Positions 24,086 through 33,666 of a stretch of DNA of 48,523 nucleotides are shown piece after piece. The notes under the pieces were generated by a model. It did no database searches and was not told the DNA's origin. It saw only the letters and a program-made list of their open reading frames with translations. Made by a program: the position numbers and the translations under genes. The stretch comes from Candidatus Riflebacteria bacterium HGW-Riflebacteria-2 (GTDB lineage: Bacteria > Muiribacteriota > Ozemobacteria > Ozemobacterales > Ozemobacteraceae). The stretch lies in the NCBI GenBank assembly GCA_002839435.1, contig PGYA01000034.1:1-48523 (forward strand). Direction: 5' to 3'. Positions within the stretch are counted from its first letter, which is position 1. Every line of letters begins with the position of its first letter.

Positions 24086-25360
24086 ATGAATATTGTTTCT
24101 TCTCTTAAAAAACCTGGCAACAGGCTCTTTATTAGCCTGATACTCTGTTTTACACTTCTCGCAGCGCCTTTTGCCAATGCGGCCGAAATGCGGCCGACCG
24201 AAAAAATCCGCATAAAATTCTCTGAAGCGGTAGAAAAAAGTGTTGCCCGGACTGCTGCAGCGCTTGACAAGACGGTTCGCAAACTGGCCCAGGCCATCGA
24301 TAAGACCGACAATCTGTCAGTCGAAGTTCACAGTTCATTTTACGATTCAAGAATCCGGCGCTACTTTGTTTCATTCAGTGGTCATGCGCTTTTTCAAGGC
24401 AAATTACCATGGAAGATAGACAAAGACAGCTACATCATCACCAGCAACAGCGAAGTTTCAGTTGATCTTTATGTTTCGGGTATCAGACAAAGTCGTTCCG
24501 GCCTTAGTTTTAACTATGACTGCTCTGTTGTTGTTTCGCTCGACCGTATGGCTTATGAACTGCTCAAAAAGACGCCGCACATTGCGGCATCGGGCGCTCT
24601 CTCGCCGGCATTCGACCTGCTTACCGAATTCCTGTCACAGCTCAATATTGGCGTTCTCTCCGAAGCCATTTCTGAGACATTCCGCAGCTTTTCAGCCGTT
24701 GCCTTCACCCGTCTGGTAAATGACATGATCAAGGCTTCGGCACAGAACCAGGGCCTGAAGAACATCTTCAAGCAGACGATGAAAGACCGTTCTCTTCTTA
24801 GTTTTCTTGCGCTGCAGATTTTCAGATGCGCTTCGATAAGCTTGGTCAGTGTTACCGGCGCTTCGCTCGGCGCTGCCGTTGGTTCGGTGATCGCGCCTGG
24901 TGTCGGTAGCGTCGTTGGCGGCTACATGGGCAGCCAGATTCTGACTGTCGTCGCCAAGATAATTGTCTACCAGATTACCGCAAAACTCCCACTGAAACGT
25001 AATTTAAAGCGCATGCTCGACGCCCATCATATGCTGGTCAAAAACCCCGGTGACGAAGTAGCCCGGCAGTCTCTAAATGATGCTCAGAGCAGAATTGAAA
25101 AGAATATTTCCAGTGAGTTTACCAACGAAAAATTCAAGCTTTTTGAGATTCTTCTCAAGGAAATCGACATGATGGCATCATCTGAGCGCCTGGTAATGGT
25201 ACCCATGCTGAAGAATATTCAGACCATGCTACAGAATAAGGTCATCAACGACGGCGACTGGTATTACGCCCGCAAATACCACGTGCTCAAGCAGAGCGTC
25301 GAAAAATGGGGTCTGCAGTCGCAGGTAGTCTTCACCGTCACCCCACCCGCAAACCGCTAA
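24086..25360 (+). CDS. Secreted or membrane-inserted protein with a glycine-zipper segment
   Basis: 424 aa from the ATG at 24086, preceded by AGAGG at 5 bases. The signal peptide ends near ANA-AEM (about residue 33). The next 200 residues are mixed alpha/beta with a Ser-rich beta segment (DSYIITSNSEVSVDLYVSGI). Residues about 250-300 form a glycine-rich hydrophobic stretch, GASLGAAVGSVIAPGVGSVV followed by GGYMGS, like glycine-zipper domains that insert in membranes. A helical C-terminal domain of about 120 residues follows. It comes 81 bases after the clostripain gene and converges tail-to-tail with the DUF1848 gene, two bases away. Function unknown. Confidence 0.82.
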   Translation: MNIVSSLKKPGNRLFISLILCFTLLAAPFANAAEMRPTEKIRIKFSEAVEKSVARTAAALDKTVRKLAQAIDKTDNLSVEVHSSFYDSRIRRYFVSFSGHALFQGKLPWKIDKDSYIITSNSEVSVDLYVSGIRQSRSGLSFNYDCSVVVSLDRMAYELLKKTPHIAASGALSPAFDLLTEFLSQLNIGVLSEAISETFRSFSAVAFTRLVNDMIKASAQNQGLKNIFKQTMKDRSLLSFLALQIFRCASISLVSVTGASLGAAVGSVIAPGVGSVVGGYMGSQILTVVAKIIVYQITAKLPLKRNLKRMLDAHHMLVKNPGDEVARQSLNDAQSRIEKNISSEFTNEKFKLFEILLKEIDMMASSERLVMVPMLKNIQTMLQNKVINDGDWYYARKYHVLKQSVEKWGLQSQVVFTVTPPANR

Positions 25361-25362
25361 CG

Positions 25363-26235
25363 CTACTTTGCTGAACTGCTGACCAGAAATGGTCCCCCGG
25401 GGTCATGTCGCGCCATAATCTGGGAAGCAGTAAGCCGCTGCCTGGCTGCGTAACAGTAGCGGCAGCCGTGCAGGCAGGTTGAGTAAGCACCAATATCGAC
25501 GCTTTTAACACACCCACATAGCTGGCGCTGACCATGGTCTCTTTTTAAATGTAAATCGCGGCCGCAGATTTTGTTGATCAGTCGGTCGTCGATACAGCGG
25601 CCATGCGCGATACCGAATTCTTCGAGGCTTTCACTTTCGGCACAGCTTTCGATCTTCAAGCCATGTTTGCCAGCTGTTTCGGCAAATATTCGTGAAATGT
25701 CTCGTATTCTGGCGCTGTCAGCCAGTAAAATCTCGATGCCTTCCAGGTTGCGCCTGATAAAATTGTAATGATCGTAAAAGCTTATGATGCAGCGCTCGGT
25801 AAAACCAGCAAGTTTTTCGCAAAGCCATGCGAAACGCTCAGTATGATAATGCATATCGTAACGCCCGGTAAATATTATCGGGTCGTAACGCCAGACGACC
25901 TTCTCTGCGCCAATCTCAGCCGACAGCGTTCTGAAAGTGTCGATAATCTCGCGTTTATCTGGCAGGCCTGGTTCGAGATCGTGATCGTAAGGCGTAAGAG
26001 TGAACTGAAAATAGTATTTATAACTATTCAGTCGGTCGAGGTTCTGCATAAACGGTCGTGGGTTCTTGCTCCAGAATACGAAGCAGTCGACCTCTTCCGG
26101 GCTCAACTCAACCCGCCGAATCTGCGTCGGATTCATCGGGTTCCGCGTCAGGGCAAAGCCTGCCGCCATGCGGTTGTAAAACCACTCATGATAAAAAGCC
26201 GGTATATCAGTTCTCCGACTGACACTAACAATCAT
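25363..26235 (-). CDS. DUF1848 family protein with a C-terminal Cys cluster
   Basis: 290 aa. The N-terminus IVSVSRRTDIPAFYHEWF and the following FVFWSKNPRPFMQ are hallmarks of DUF1848. The middle part has the strands and FTLTPYDHDLEPGLPDKRE typical of a TIM-barrel-like fold. The C-terminus is Cys-rich: LCGCVKSVDIGAYSTC then CLHGCRYCYA. The last pattern, C-x3-C-x2-C followed by Tyr, is that of a radical-SAM-type 4Fe-4S site, but placed at the end of the chain rather than the start. Function is unproven. It lies 58 bases after the binding-protein-fold gene in the same direction. Confidence 0.87.
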   Translation of the reverse strand: MIVSVSRRTDIPAFYHEWFYNRMAAGFALTRNPMNPTQIRRVELSPEEVDCFVFWSKNPRPFMQNLDRLNSYKYYFQFTLTPYDHDLEPGLPDKREIIDTFRTLSAEIGAEKVVWRYDPIIFTGRYDMHYHTERFAWLCEKLAGFTERCIISFYDHYNFIRRNLEGIEILLADSARIRDISRIFAETAGKHGLKIESCAESESLEEFGIAHGRCIDDRLINKICGRDLHLKRDHGQRQLCGCVKSVDIGAYSTCLHGCRYCYAARQRLTASQIMARHDPGGPFLVSSSAK

Positions 26236-26293
26236 TTTGATTCGCCCGAATTGCGCTTACTTTGCTAACAAAAGCTGCCACATTGGAATTTTG

Positions 26294-27295
26294 TCATGCT
26301 TCCTGGGCGATGATTCTAGTGGCTTCTTCGGCTGAGATCTCTTTGTCGAGATACAACGCGTAGAACTGCTGTGTCTCTCTGACGAGATCGACAGCATAAT
26401 CGTTTGGATAAAGTAGATGAGCAAGCCATTTGAGGCCGATAATCCGCATAAAGCAGGGCGGCCGGTCGAACCAGTTGAAAGGTGAGTTAGGAATCGCATA
26501 GACACGACGGTCACGCACCGCCCTTATTTGAGCCCAGTCCGGATCGATCAGTATGTTTTTTACGAACGTACGACTCCAGGCAATAATCAGGTCAGGGTTA
26601 TACGTCTTAATTTGCTCAAAAGTGACAGCCTCAAGGCCTTTATGCTCAGTCATCCGGCCTCGATGAACGTTGACGTCGCCCATGATCTTGAGCAAATGCG
26701 CGTGCAACGAATCGTCGAACTCAGTCGCCAGTCCGTCTTCGCATTCGGCGTAATAAACACCGGGCTTGAGCCGTTCAGGAATGCGATCGGCGATGGCAGC
26801 AACTTCGGTCAGTGTTTTTCGGCAATAATCGGCGAGTCTGGCAGCGCGGGCTTCACACCCCAGCAGTTTTCCGAGAAATTCGTAAGCGGCCGGAAAATCT
26901 TCGACATCGCCAAGATTGCCAACGATTGCATATACGAACGGAATGCCCAGAGAATCGCACACAGCTTCTGACTTTTTGTGAAAAGGCTGCTCTTTATCAG
27001 CCCAGACGACTACGACAGCGGGCTTTACTCTTGCCAGCGCCTCAACTTCGGTTATTTTATCGATAACAGGCAGATTGTGCAGATGCGGGTGCAGGTATCT
27101 TTTGTCGCAGTTGCGCGGTGCCATTGGTGCTGCGGCAATCATCTCCGGCGCCAGCGAAGCAAGCATGGTGTAGCCATACAACGAACCGGCAAAAACCGAT
27201 TTTATGGTTTCAGGTATGGTGACCTTGCGGCCGGCCATATCGATAATTTCGCGCCCCGTTACAGGGGTCTTCTCACATGATTCCACTTTAATCAC
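26294..27295 (-). CDS. Periplasmic-binding-fold protein (BtuF/FepB-like) lacking a signal peptide
   Basis: 333 aa from a GTG at 27295; a second in-frame GTG at 27286 has GGGAG at a better distance, and the exact start is uncertain. An in-frame stop lies just upstream, so no longer N-terminus exists. The protein shows the metal-siderophore/cobalamin type substrate-binding fold: GREIIDMAGRKVTIPETIKS at the start, KPAVVVVWADKEQ, then TFEQIKTYNPDLIIAWS and DRRVYAIPNSPFNWFDRPPC. No hydrophobic export signal or lipobox precedes the fold, which normally works outside the membrane. No ABC permease or ATPase gene is adjacent. It may have a cytoplasmic metal or cofactor-binding role, or be a degraded transporter part. 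Confidence 0.85.
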   Translation of the reverse strand: MIKVESCEKTPVTGREIIDMAGRKVTIPETIKSVFAGSLYGYTMLASLAPEMIAAAPMAPRNCDKRYLHPHLHNLPVIDKITEVEALARVKPAVVVVWADKEQPFHKKSEAVCDSLGIPFVYAIVGNLGDVEDFPAAYEFLGKLLGCEARAARLADYCRKTLTEVAAIADRIPERLKPGVYYAECEDGLATEFDDSLHAHLLKIMGDVNVHRGRMTEHKGLEAVTFEQIKTYNPDLIIAWSRTFVKNILIDPDWAQIRAVRDRRVYAIPNSPFNWFDRPPCFMRIIGLKWLAHLLYPNDYAVDLVRETQQFYALYLDKEISAEEATRIIAQEA

Positions 27296-27516
27296 TCTCC
27301 CTGTGCAATTGTTTTCTCGTTATATCCTATCAGCTAAACATTTCCATATCCAGACTTTTTGTCTACTGTCTCACAGAAATCAGCAAGTCTCCTGCAAAAA
27401 GCATTGACAATTTTATCTGCGCAATCTGAAAAATCGATGGTTTATCTACGTTTACCGGGTATCATACACTTCCTCTATATATAGTATTTCTTCAGGCTGA
27501 ATTTCTTAGATAAGGG

Positions 27517-27545
27517 TTGCCTATTTACTTTTACAGCGTTATACT
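27517..27545 (+). promoter_or_regulatory. Putative sigma70 promoter of the one-carbon operon
   Basis: TTGCCT (27517-27522) and TATACT (27540-27545) are separated by 17 bases. Transcription would start near 27552, only about 24 bases before the folD GTG, so no riboswitch fits in this leader. The remaining divergent gap (27296-27516) is AT-rich with a CTATATATAG palindrome and an AGAC/GTCT inverted repeat; nothing else is assigned. Confidence 0.6.
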
Positions 27546-27575
27546 CGGCTGAAAATCATTTAACAGGAGTCTGCC

Positions 27576-28442
27576 GTGACCACAATCATAGACGGGAAAC
27601 AGCTATCTCAGCAGATCCGGGCCGAGGTTGCCGAAGCGGTAAAGGCAATTACCACTGCCGGTCAGAAACAGCCCGGTCTTGCTGTCATAATAGTCGGCGA
27701 TAATAAGGCGTCGCGCGTCTATGTAAATTCGAAGAAAAAGGCTTGCGAAGAAGCTGGCATTTATTCGCGTGAGATCACGCTCGATGGCGAGACTACGCAG
27801 GCTGGACTGCTCGAAGAGATACGCCAGCTCAACCAGGATCCGCAGATTCACGGCATTCTGTTGCAGCTTCCACTACCCTCGCATCTCGACGAATCCGAGG
27901 CACTGCAAACCATTGATCCACACAAAGATGTCGATGGCTTCCACCCGATTAATGTAGGCTATCTGCATCTTGGGGTCGATACCTTTGTTCCCTGCACGCC
28001 GCTTGGCGTCATGGAAATGCTCAAACGTTACAATATCCCACTTGAAGGAAAAACAGCCCTCGTGGTCGGGCGCAGTAACATAGTCGGCAAGCCGATGGCG
28101 GCTCTGCTGACCAAAGCCAATGCTACCGTTACTGTCGCTCATTCGCGCACCCGCGACCTGCCAGCCCTGATCGGCAACGCCGATATTCTTGTGGCAGGGC
28201 TCGGCAAGCCCGAGTTCGTTAAGGGCGAATGGGTAAAGCCGGGCAGCGTTGTCATCGATGTCGGCATCAATTCGGTCGATGACGCCTCGGCCCCAAGAGG
28301 TTACCGGCTGGTCGGCGATGTCGAATACGAGCCGGCCGCACAACGGGCCGCCTTTATCACGCCGGTGCCGGGCGGAGTCGGGCCGATGACCATCGCCATG
28401 CTGCTGGCCAACACTTTAAAAGCAAAACAGAAGTTTGCTTAA
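27576..28442 (+). CDS. folD: Methylenetetrahydrofolate dehydrogenase/cyclohydrolase
   Basis: 288 aa starting at GTG 27576, with AGGAG 6 bases upstream. FolD interconverts 5,10-methylene-, methenyl- and 10-formyl-THF. The signature residues are present: YVNSKKKACEEAGI (cyclohydrolase Lys, near 50-63), DVDGFHPINVG near 121, PCTPLGVMEML, the NAD(P) loop VVGRSNIVGKPMAALL and the closing PVPGGVGPMTIAML. It opens an operon with aminotransferase, fhs, gcvT, glyA, gcvH and gcvPAB, with short gaps throughout. It connects the formyl-THF made by Fhs with the methylene-THF used by GcvT and GlyA. Confidence 0.97.
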   Translation: MTTIIDGKQLSQQIRAEVAEAVKAITTAGQKQPGLAVIIVGDNKASRVYVNSKKKACEEAGIYSREITLDGETTQAGLLEEIRQLNQDPQIHGILLQLPLPSHLDESEALQTIDPHKDVDGFHPINVGYLHLGVDTFVPCTPLGVMEMLKRYNIPLEGKTALVVGRSNIVGKPMAALLTKANATVTVAHSRTRDLPALIGNADILVAGLGKPEFVKGEWVKPGSVVIDVGINSVDDASAPRGYRLVGDVEYEPAAQRAAFITPVPGGVGPMTIAMLLANTLKAKQKFA

Positions 28443-28474
28443 GATAAAAACAAGGAATGGAATGGAGAACTGTC

Positions 28475-29629
28475 ATGGAAATTGATACCCTGTTGATGAC
28501 CCCTGGCCCCGTTCACCTCGATGCTGACGTAATGCTTGCCGGAGCGCGCGCGCTAACCCATCATCGCACCAATGATTTTGCGCCGGTTTACACCGAATGT
28601 GTGACGTTGCTGAAAAAGTTCTTTGGCACCAATCAAAAACTATATCTGACCACATCCTCAGGCACCGGCGCGATGGAAACAGCTATAGCTAATCTTTTCC
28701 ATGAAGGTGAAACGGTTCTGACCGTTCAAACAGGCGTGTTTGGCGTCCGCTTCACGAAGATATGCGAAGCTTTCAGACTCAAACCAGTCGTGCTTACCTG
28801 TGAAGACGGCAAAGGCGTCACCGTCGAACAGATCGCCGCAGCCCTCGAAGAGAACCCTGAAATCGCAGGCGTTACCGTGACCTTTAATGAGACCTCGACC
28901 GGTATTCGCAATGATATCGAGGCTATCGGCAATTTTTTGAAAGATAAAGGCAAAATTTTTATTACTGATGGCGTTTCCGGTATCGGCGCCCTGCCATTTA
29001 AAATGGATGAATGGCATGTCGATGTCGCACTGTCCGCTTCGCAGAAAGGTTTTCTTGCGCCTCCAGGCGTCGGCATGATTGCCCTCTCAGAAAATGCCTG
29101 GACCAAGGTTGAGCAGGTCAAATGCCATGGACTCTATTTTGACCTTAAGGTCTACCAGAAAAACCAGGATCTCGCGATTCCGGCATATCCTTGGACACCA
29201 GCCATTAACGTCATGTTCTCTCTGCTCGAAGCACTTCGCAAAATCGACCGCATCGGCATCGAGGACTGCTTCAAACATTACGATAAACTGGCCGGCGGTC
29301 TGCGTGCAGCTCTAAGAGCCATGAACCTGCGTCTGTTTACTGAAGAACGGTGGCTTTCAAATGTTCTCACAGTCTTCTATGTTCCCCAAGGCATTGTACC
29401 CAAAGAAGTCGTGGCAGAAATGCGCAACCGCTACGGTGTACTCATCGCCGGTGGTCAGGAGCAGTTTGCCAACAGCCTGCTGCGGATCACTACTATCGGT
29501 GCCATTGGCGAACGTGACATACTAGGCACAGTCGCACTGCTTGAGATGACCCTCAAAAAATTCGGCTATCTCAAACAGGTTGGCGCCGGCATCAGTTCCT
29601 GCATGGAATATTTTCTCAACTACAAGTGA
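28475..29629 (+). CDS. Class V aminotransferase, serine/alanine-glyoxylate type
   Basis: 384 aa from the ATG at 28475, which has GGAG 7 bases upstream; a start 18 bases earlier lacks one. The opening LLMTPGPVHLDADVML and THHRTNDFAPVYTE are typical of the serine-pyruvate/alanine-glyoxylate/SgaA branch. The PLP Lys is in ALSASQKGFLAPPGVGM. The ITDGVSGIGALPF segment holds the PLP-pyridine Asp. It probably transfers an amino group to glyoxylate to make glycine, from serine or alanine, or runs serine to hydroxypyruvate. The setting inside a glycine/serine one-carbon operon fits. A 2-aminoethylphosphonate or other class V activity cannot be excluded. The next gene starts 12 bases after the stop. 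Confidence 0.9.
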   Translation: MEIDTLLMTPGPVHLDADVMLAGARALTHHRTNDFAPVYTECVTLLKKFFGTNQKLYLTTSSGTGAMETAIANLFHEGETVLTVQTGVFGVRFTKICEAFRLKPVVLTCEDGKGVTVEQIAAALEENPEIAGVTVTFNETSTGIRNDIEAIGNFLKDKGKIFITDGVSGIGALPFKMDEWHVDVALSASQKGFLAPPGVGMIALSENAWTKVEQVKCHGLYFDLKVYQKNQDLAIPAYPWTPAINVMFSLLEALRKIDRIGIEDCFKHYDKLAGGLRAALRAMNLRLFTEERWLSNVLTVFYVPQGIVPKEVVAEMRNRYGVLIAGGQEQFANSLLRITTIGAIGERDILGTVALLEMTLKKFGYLKQVGAGISSCMEYFLNYK

Positions 29630-29641
29630 CGAGGTGAGACT

Positions 29642-31303
29642 TTGACAGAGTATAAGCCGTTAACAGAAGGACTTCGGCCGATTGAAGATGTCGGTCTTGA
29701 AATTGGTCTTCTGCAACAAGAAATTGAACCATACGGCCGCATGAAAGCGAAAATTTCGCCAAATGCCCGCCAGCGCCTGGCCGGGAATGCTGATGGCAAG
29801 CTAATTCTTGTTTCTGCCATGACCCCAACGCCGGCTGGTGAAGGCAAAACCACGACATGTATTGGTCTTGCCGACTCGTTTCGGTCGCTCGGGCGCAAAA
29901 CGATGCTTTGTTTGCGCGAACCCTCTATGGGCCCGGTATTCGGCGTCAAGGGTGGCGCCACCGGCGGCGGCAAAAGCCAGATCGAGCCAATGGATGAAAT
30001 CAACCTGCATTTTACCGGCGACATTCACGCGGTAACTTCGGCACACAATCTGCTAACTGCGCTGGTGGCCAATCATATTCAGCACGGCAACCTGCTCGAT
30101 ATCGACCCAAAGTCAACGCCGTTCCGTCGCGTCATGGACATGAATGACCGCAGTCTGCGCAGCATTGTTTCCGGTCTCGGTGGCCCCGCCAACGGGGTTC
30201 CACGCGAAACCGGCTTCGATATCACTGCAGCTTCAGAAGTCATGGCTGCGCTCTGTCTTACCGAAGACCTCAACGAACTGCGCGAGCGCCTTGGCAGTAT
30301 AATTGTTGCATTCAACCGCAAGGGAGAACCGATCTTTGCGCGCGACTTCAAGGCACAGGGTGCCATGTGCGCCATTCTAAAAGAGGCAATGAAACCAAAC
30401 CTGGTGCAGACCCGTTACTCCACGCCGGTTTTGATTCATGGTGGCCCATTTGCCAACATCGCGCATGGCTGCAACAGCCTTGTCGCAACCAAGTTGGCAC
30501 TCAAACTGGCCGACGTTGTAGTTACCGAAGCCGGCTTTGCCACTGATCTTGGCGCTGAAAAATTCTTTGACATCAAATGCCGGGTTGGGAGGCTAAAACC
30601 AGCTGCGGCAGTTATAGTCGCCACCGTGCGGGCGCTCAAAATGCATGGCGGCGTTCCCAAAAACCAGCTTGACGGCGAAAATCTGCAGGCAGTCAAAGCC
30701 GGTTTCGACAATCTGGCCAAACACATCGAAAATATAAATCATTATGGGGTGCCATGCGTTGTTTCGGTCAACCGTTTTGCCAGCGATACTGATGCCGAAA
30801 TCAACTGGGTTGTCGATGCTGCCCGCAAGCTCGGGGTTGCCGCTGTTGAGGCTGATATTTATGGAAAGGGCCCGGAAGGTGGTCTGGCGCTGGCAAAAGA
30901 AATTGAAAACGTAATTGCCACACAGAAAAACGAATTTGCCTGCCTATACCCTCTTGAAATGTCGCTCGTCGAAAAGATCAACGTTATCGCACGCTGCTGC
31001 TATGGTGCCAGCAGCGTTGCCATATTGAAAAAAGCCAAAGACAGCCTCGAAAAGTTCGAGAAGCTTGGTTACCGCAAGATTCCGGTTTGCATAGCCAAGA
31101 CCCAGTCGTCGCTGTCTGATACTGTGAACAAGCTTGGTCGGCCAAGCGGTTTTGAAGTGACCATACGCGAAGCCAGGCTGAGTGCCGGTGCCGGCTTCGT
31201 CGTCGCCATTGCCGGCGAGATCATGACCATGCCGGGACTCCCGGCAACCCCCTCAGCAGAACATATAGATGTCGATGAAAACGGCAATATAACTGGTTTA
31301 TAA
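29642..31303 (+). CDS. fhs: Formate-tetrahydrofolate ligase
   Basis: 553 aa, the normal monofunctional length. Translation starts at TTG 29642, with GAGGTGA 4 bases upstream; no ATG is available at the conserved N-terminus. The enzyme makes 10-formyl-THF from formate, THF and ATP, or runs backward to gain ATP. The ATP loop TPTPAGEGKTTT is at 61-72. Other signatures are EPSMGPVFGVKGGATGGG, FTGDIHAVTSAHNLL and KFFDIKCRVG. Together with folD upstream and gcv/glyA downstream it forms a complete formate-to-glycine/serine route in one operon. Confidence 0.97.
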   Translation: MTEYKPLTEGLRPIEDVGLEIGLLQQEIEPYGRMKAKISPNARQRLAGNADGKLILVSAMTPTPAGEGKTTTCIGLADSFRSLGRKTMLCLREPSMGPVFGVKGGATGGGKSQIEPMDEINLHFTGDIHAVTSAHNLLTALVANHIQHGNLLDIDPKSTPFRRVMDMNDRSLRSIVSGLGGPANGVPRETGFDITAASEVMAALCLTEDLNELRERLGSIIVAFNRKGEPIFARDFKAQGAMCAILKEAMKPNLVQTRYSTPVLIHGGPFANIAHGCNSLVATKLALKLADVVVTEAGFATDLGAEKFFDIKCRVGRLKPAAAVIVATVRALKMHGGVPKNQLDGENLQAVKAGFDNLAKHIENINHYGVPCVVSVNRFASDTDAEINWVVDAARKLGVAAVEADIYGKGPEGGLALAKEIENVIATQKNEFACLYPLEMSLVEKINVIARCCYGASSVAILKKAKDSLEKFEKLGYRKIPVCIAKTQSSLSDTVNKLGRPSGFEVTIREARLSAGAGFVVAIAGEIMTMPGLPATPSAEHIDVDENGNITGL

Positions 31304-31322
31304 GAATTCAAAGGAGATAAGA

Positions 31323-32411
31323 ATGAACAAGACCCCGTTGTGTGCAGTGCATGAAAAACTTGGCGCCCGAATGATCGATTTTTCGGGCTGGTATATGCCG
31401 GTGCAATATGCTTCGATCATCGAAGAGCACAATGCCGTGCGTGAGGCTGCCGGGCTTTTCGATCTTTTCCACATGGGCGAATTCTGGCTGACCGGGCCTG
31501 ACGCGCTTAAAAACGTTCAGAAAATCGTCACCCAGGATGCCGAAGCCCTGTCTGACCGCCAGATTGCCTATACCCCGATGTGCCGGCCAGATGGCAGCAT
31601 CGTTGACGACCTGCTTGTCTACCGCTGGAACGCCGAAAAATTTCTGCTCGTCGTCAATGCCAGCAATATCGAAAAAGACTACAACTGGATCAAAAGCCAG
31701 CTCTCAGGCGATGTCAAATTTGACAACCAGTCAAACAACACCGGCCTTATCGCGATTCAGGGCCCACAGGCTGAAGCCATTTTGCAAAAGCTTACACGCC
31801 AGCGCCTCAAACCCATCAAATTCTACTGGTTCACCTCGGGCAAAGTTCTTGATGTAGAATGCATCATCAGCCGAACTGGTTATACCGGCGAGGAAGGTTT
31901 TGAACTCTATTATCCGGCCGAGCACTCGGAAAAGCTCTGGAACGCACTGATGGAAGCCGGCAAAGATGCCGGAATTAAAGCCATCGGTCTTGGCGCTCGT
32001 GACACACTCCGATTGGAAGCCCGTCTCATGCTCTATGGCAATGATATCAGCGACAGCACCACGCCGATCGAAGCTAATCTGAACTGGACGGTGAAATTCA
32101 ACAAAGGCGCGTTTACAGGCAGTGATGTCCTTAAAAAGCAGAAAGAACAGGGCGTCAGCAAGACCCTGGTTGGCTTCGAGCTTGGCAAAGGCCCGGCCGC
32201 CCGCCACGGTTACCCGATTATGAAAGACGGTAAAAAAGTTGGCGAAGTGACTTCGGGCACGATGGCCCCGACTCTCAAGAAAAACATCGGACTCGGCTAC
32301 GTGCCACCCGCACTCAATGCTATTGGCACTGTTCTCGACATCGAAATCCGCGGCAAGAATTACCCCGCAACAGTAATAGAAACGCCATTTTACACCAGGG
32401 CAAGGAGTTAA
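31323..32411 (+). CDS. gcvT: Glycine cleavage system T protein (aminomethyltransferase)
   Basis: 362 aa. It moves the aminomethyl carbon from lipoylated GcvH to THF as methylene-THF, releasing ammonia, or runs backward. The N-terminus [20 protein letters not shown] with [13 protein letters not shown] is highly typical. The THF-binding catalytic Asp region is in [10 protein letters not shown]. Also seen are [14 protein letters not shown] near 185 and [22 protein letters not shown] lies 8 bases before the ATG. Only 2 bases separate it from glyA. Confidence 0.97.
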   Translation: MNKTPLCAVHEKLGARMIDFSGWYMPVQYASIIEEHNAVREAAGLFDLFHMGEFWLTGPDALKNVQKIVTQDAEALSDRQIAYTPMCRPDGSIVDDLLVYRWNAEKFLLVVNASNIEKDYNWIKSQLSGDVKFDNQSNNTGLIAIQGPQAEAILQKLTRQRLKPIKFYWFTSGKVLDVECIISRTGYTGEEGFELYYPAEHSEKLWNALMEAGKDAGIKAIGLGARDTLRLEARLMLYGNDISDSTTPIEANLNWTVKFNKGAFTGSDVLKKQKEQGVSKTLVGFELGKGPAARHGYPIMKDGKKVGEVTSGTMAPTLKKNIGLGYVPPALNAIGTVLDIEIRGKNYPATVIETPFYTRARS

Positions 32412-32413
32412 TC

Positions 32414-33652
32414 ATGCACAGTCTTAAAGAATTCGACAACGAGATTTTCGAAATCATCAGCCGTGAGAAAAACCGTCAGATGAGCCAGATCGAACTCATC
32501 GCCTCAGAAAACTTCGTATCAGAAGCCGTTCTTGAAGCACTCGGCTCGGTTCTTACCAACAAATATGCCGAAGGTTACCCGGCTAAGCGCTATTACGGCG
32601 GCTGCGAAGTTGTCGATGAAGCCGAAAATCTGGCACGTGATCGCGTTAAAAAGCTTTTTAATGCCGAACATGCTAACGTGCAGCCGCATTCAGGCAGCCA
32701 GGCCAATATGGCAGTTTATCAGGTAGTTCTCAAGCCTGGCGACACATTTCTTGGCATGAACCTGCAGAACGGTGGACATCTCACCCACGGCAGCCCGGTA
32801 AACTTCAGTGGCCTGCTCTATAATGTAGTGCCTTACGGTGTCACCGACGACACCGAAACCCTTGATTACGACATGTTGCACAAACTGGCTGTCGAAAACA
32901 AGGCCAAGATGATCATGGTTGGTGCATCTGCCTACCCGCGCGTCATCGATTTCGCAAGAATCCGCAAGGTCTGTGACGAAATCGATGCGGTAATGTGCGT
33001 AGACATGGCACATATTGCCGGCCTTGTCGCTGCCGACCTGCATCCGTCGCCAATTCCCTACGCCGACTTTGTGACTTCGACTACTCACAAAACCTTGCGT
33101 GGTCCGCGCGGTGGCCTGATTCTCTGCAAGGAAAAATGGGCGAAAGCCATTGACAAGGCAATTTTCCCTGGGCTGCAGGGCGGCCCGCTGATGCATGTCA
33201 TCGCTGCCAAAGCCGTCGCTTTTAAAGAAGCTCTCGAGCCAGACTTCAAGAACTATCAGCAGAAGGTTCTCGACAATGCCAAGGCTCTTGCAACAGCTCT
33301 AACCGCCAAGGGTTTCCGGCTCGTTTCGGGCGGCACTGATAACCACCTGATGCTCATCGACGTTCGCAACAAAAATGTGACCGGCAAAGTTGCCGAAAAG
33401 GCACTCGACCGCGCCGGCATCACGGTCAATAAAAACACTATTCCGAACGATCCGCAGTCGCCTTTCGTGACTTCAGGTCTGCGGGTTGGTACGCCGGCGG
33501 TCACGACACGCGGCATGACTCCGAATGAGATGAGTAGTATTGCCGACCTGATGGATCAGGCGCTGACAGCCCCTGAAGACGAAGCCAATCTCGCTGCAGT
33601 CAAGGGCAAAGTACACGAAATCTGCAAAAAATTCCCCTTTTATTCAATTTAA
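32414..33652 (+). CDS. glyA: Serine hydroxymethyltransferase
   Basis: 412 aa. PLP enzyme that interconverts serine + THF and glycine + methylene-THF. The PLP Lys is in [17 protein letters not shown] (about residue 220-236). [11 protein letters not shown] near 20 and the [15 protein letters not shown] loop near 56 are intact, as is the substrate Arg in [22 protein letters not shown] is 7 bases before the ATG. Sits between gcvT and gcvH, which directly ties glycine cleavage to serine formation: two glycine give one serine plus CO2 and ammonia. Confidence 0.98.
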   Translation: MHSLKEFDNEIFEIISREKNRQMSQIELIASENFVSEAVLEALGSVLTNKYAEGYPAKRYYGGCEVVDEAENLARDRVKKLFNAEHANVQPHSGSQANMAVYQVVLKPGDTFLGMNLQNGGHLTHGSPVNFSGLLYNVVPYGVTDDTETLDYDMLHKLAVENKAKMIMVGASAYPRVIDFARIRKVCDEIDAVMCVDMAHIAGLVAADLHPSPIPYADFVTSTTHKTLRGPRGGLILCKEKWAKAIDKAIFPGLQGGPLMHVIAAKAVAFKEALEPDFKNYQQKVLDNAKALATALTAKGFRLVSGGTDNHLMLIDVRNKNVTGKVAEKALDRAGITVNKNTIPNDPQSPFVTSGLRVGTPAVTTRGMTPNEMSSIADLMDQALTAPEDEANLAAVKGKVHEICKKFPFYSI

Positions 33653-33666
33653 CAGGAGATCATAAG

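Noticed and set aside
27296..27575. Possible glycine or THF riboswitch before the one-carbon operon
   Set aside because: The predicted transcription start leaves only about 24 bases of leader, and no conserved riboswitch core was recognised upstream.
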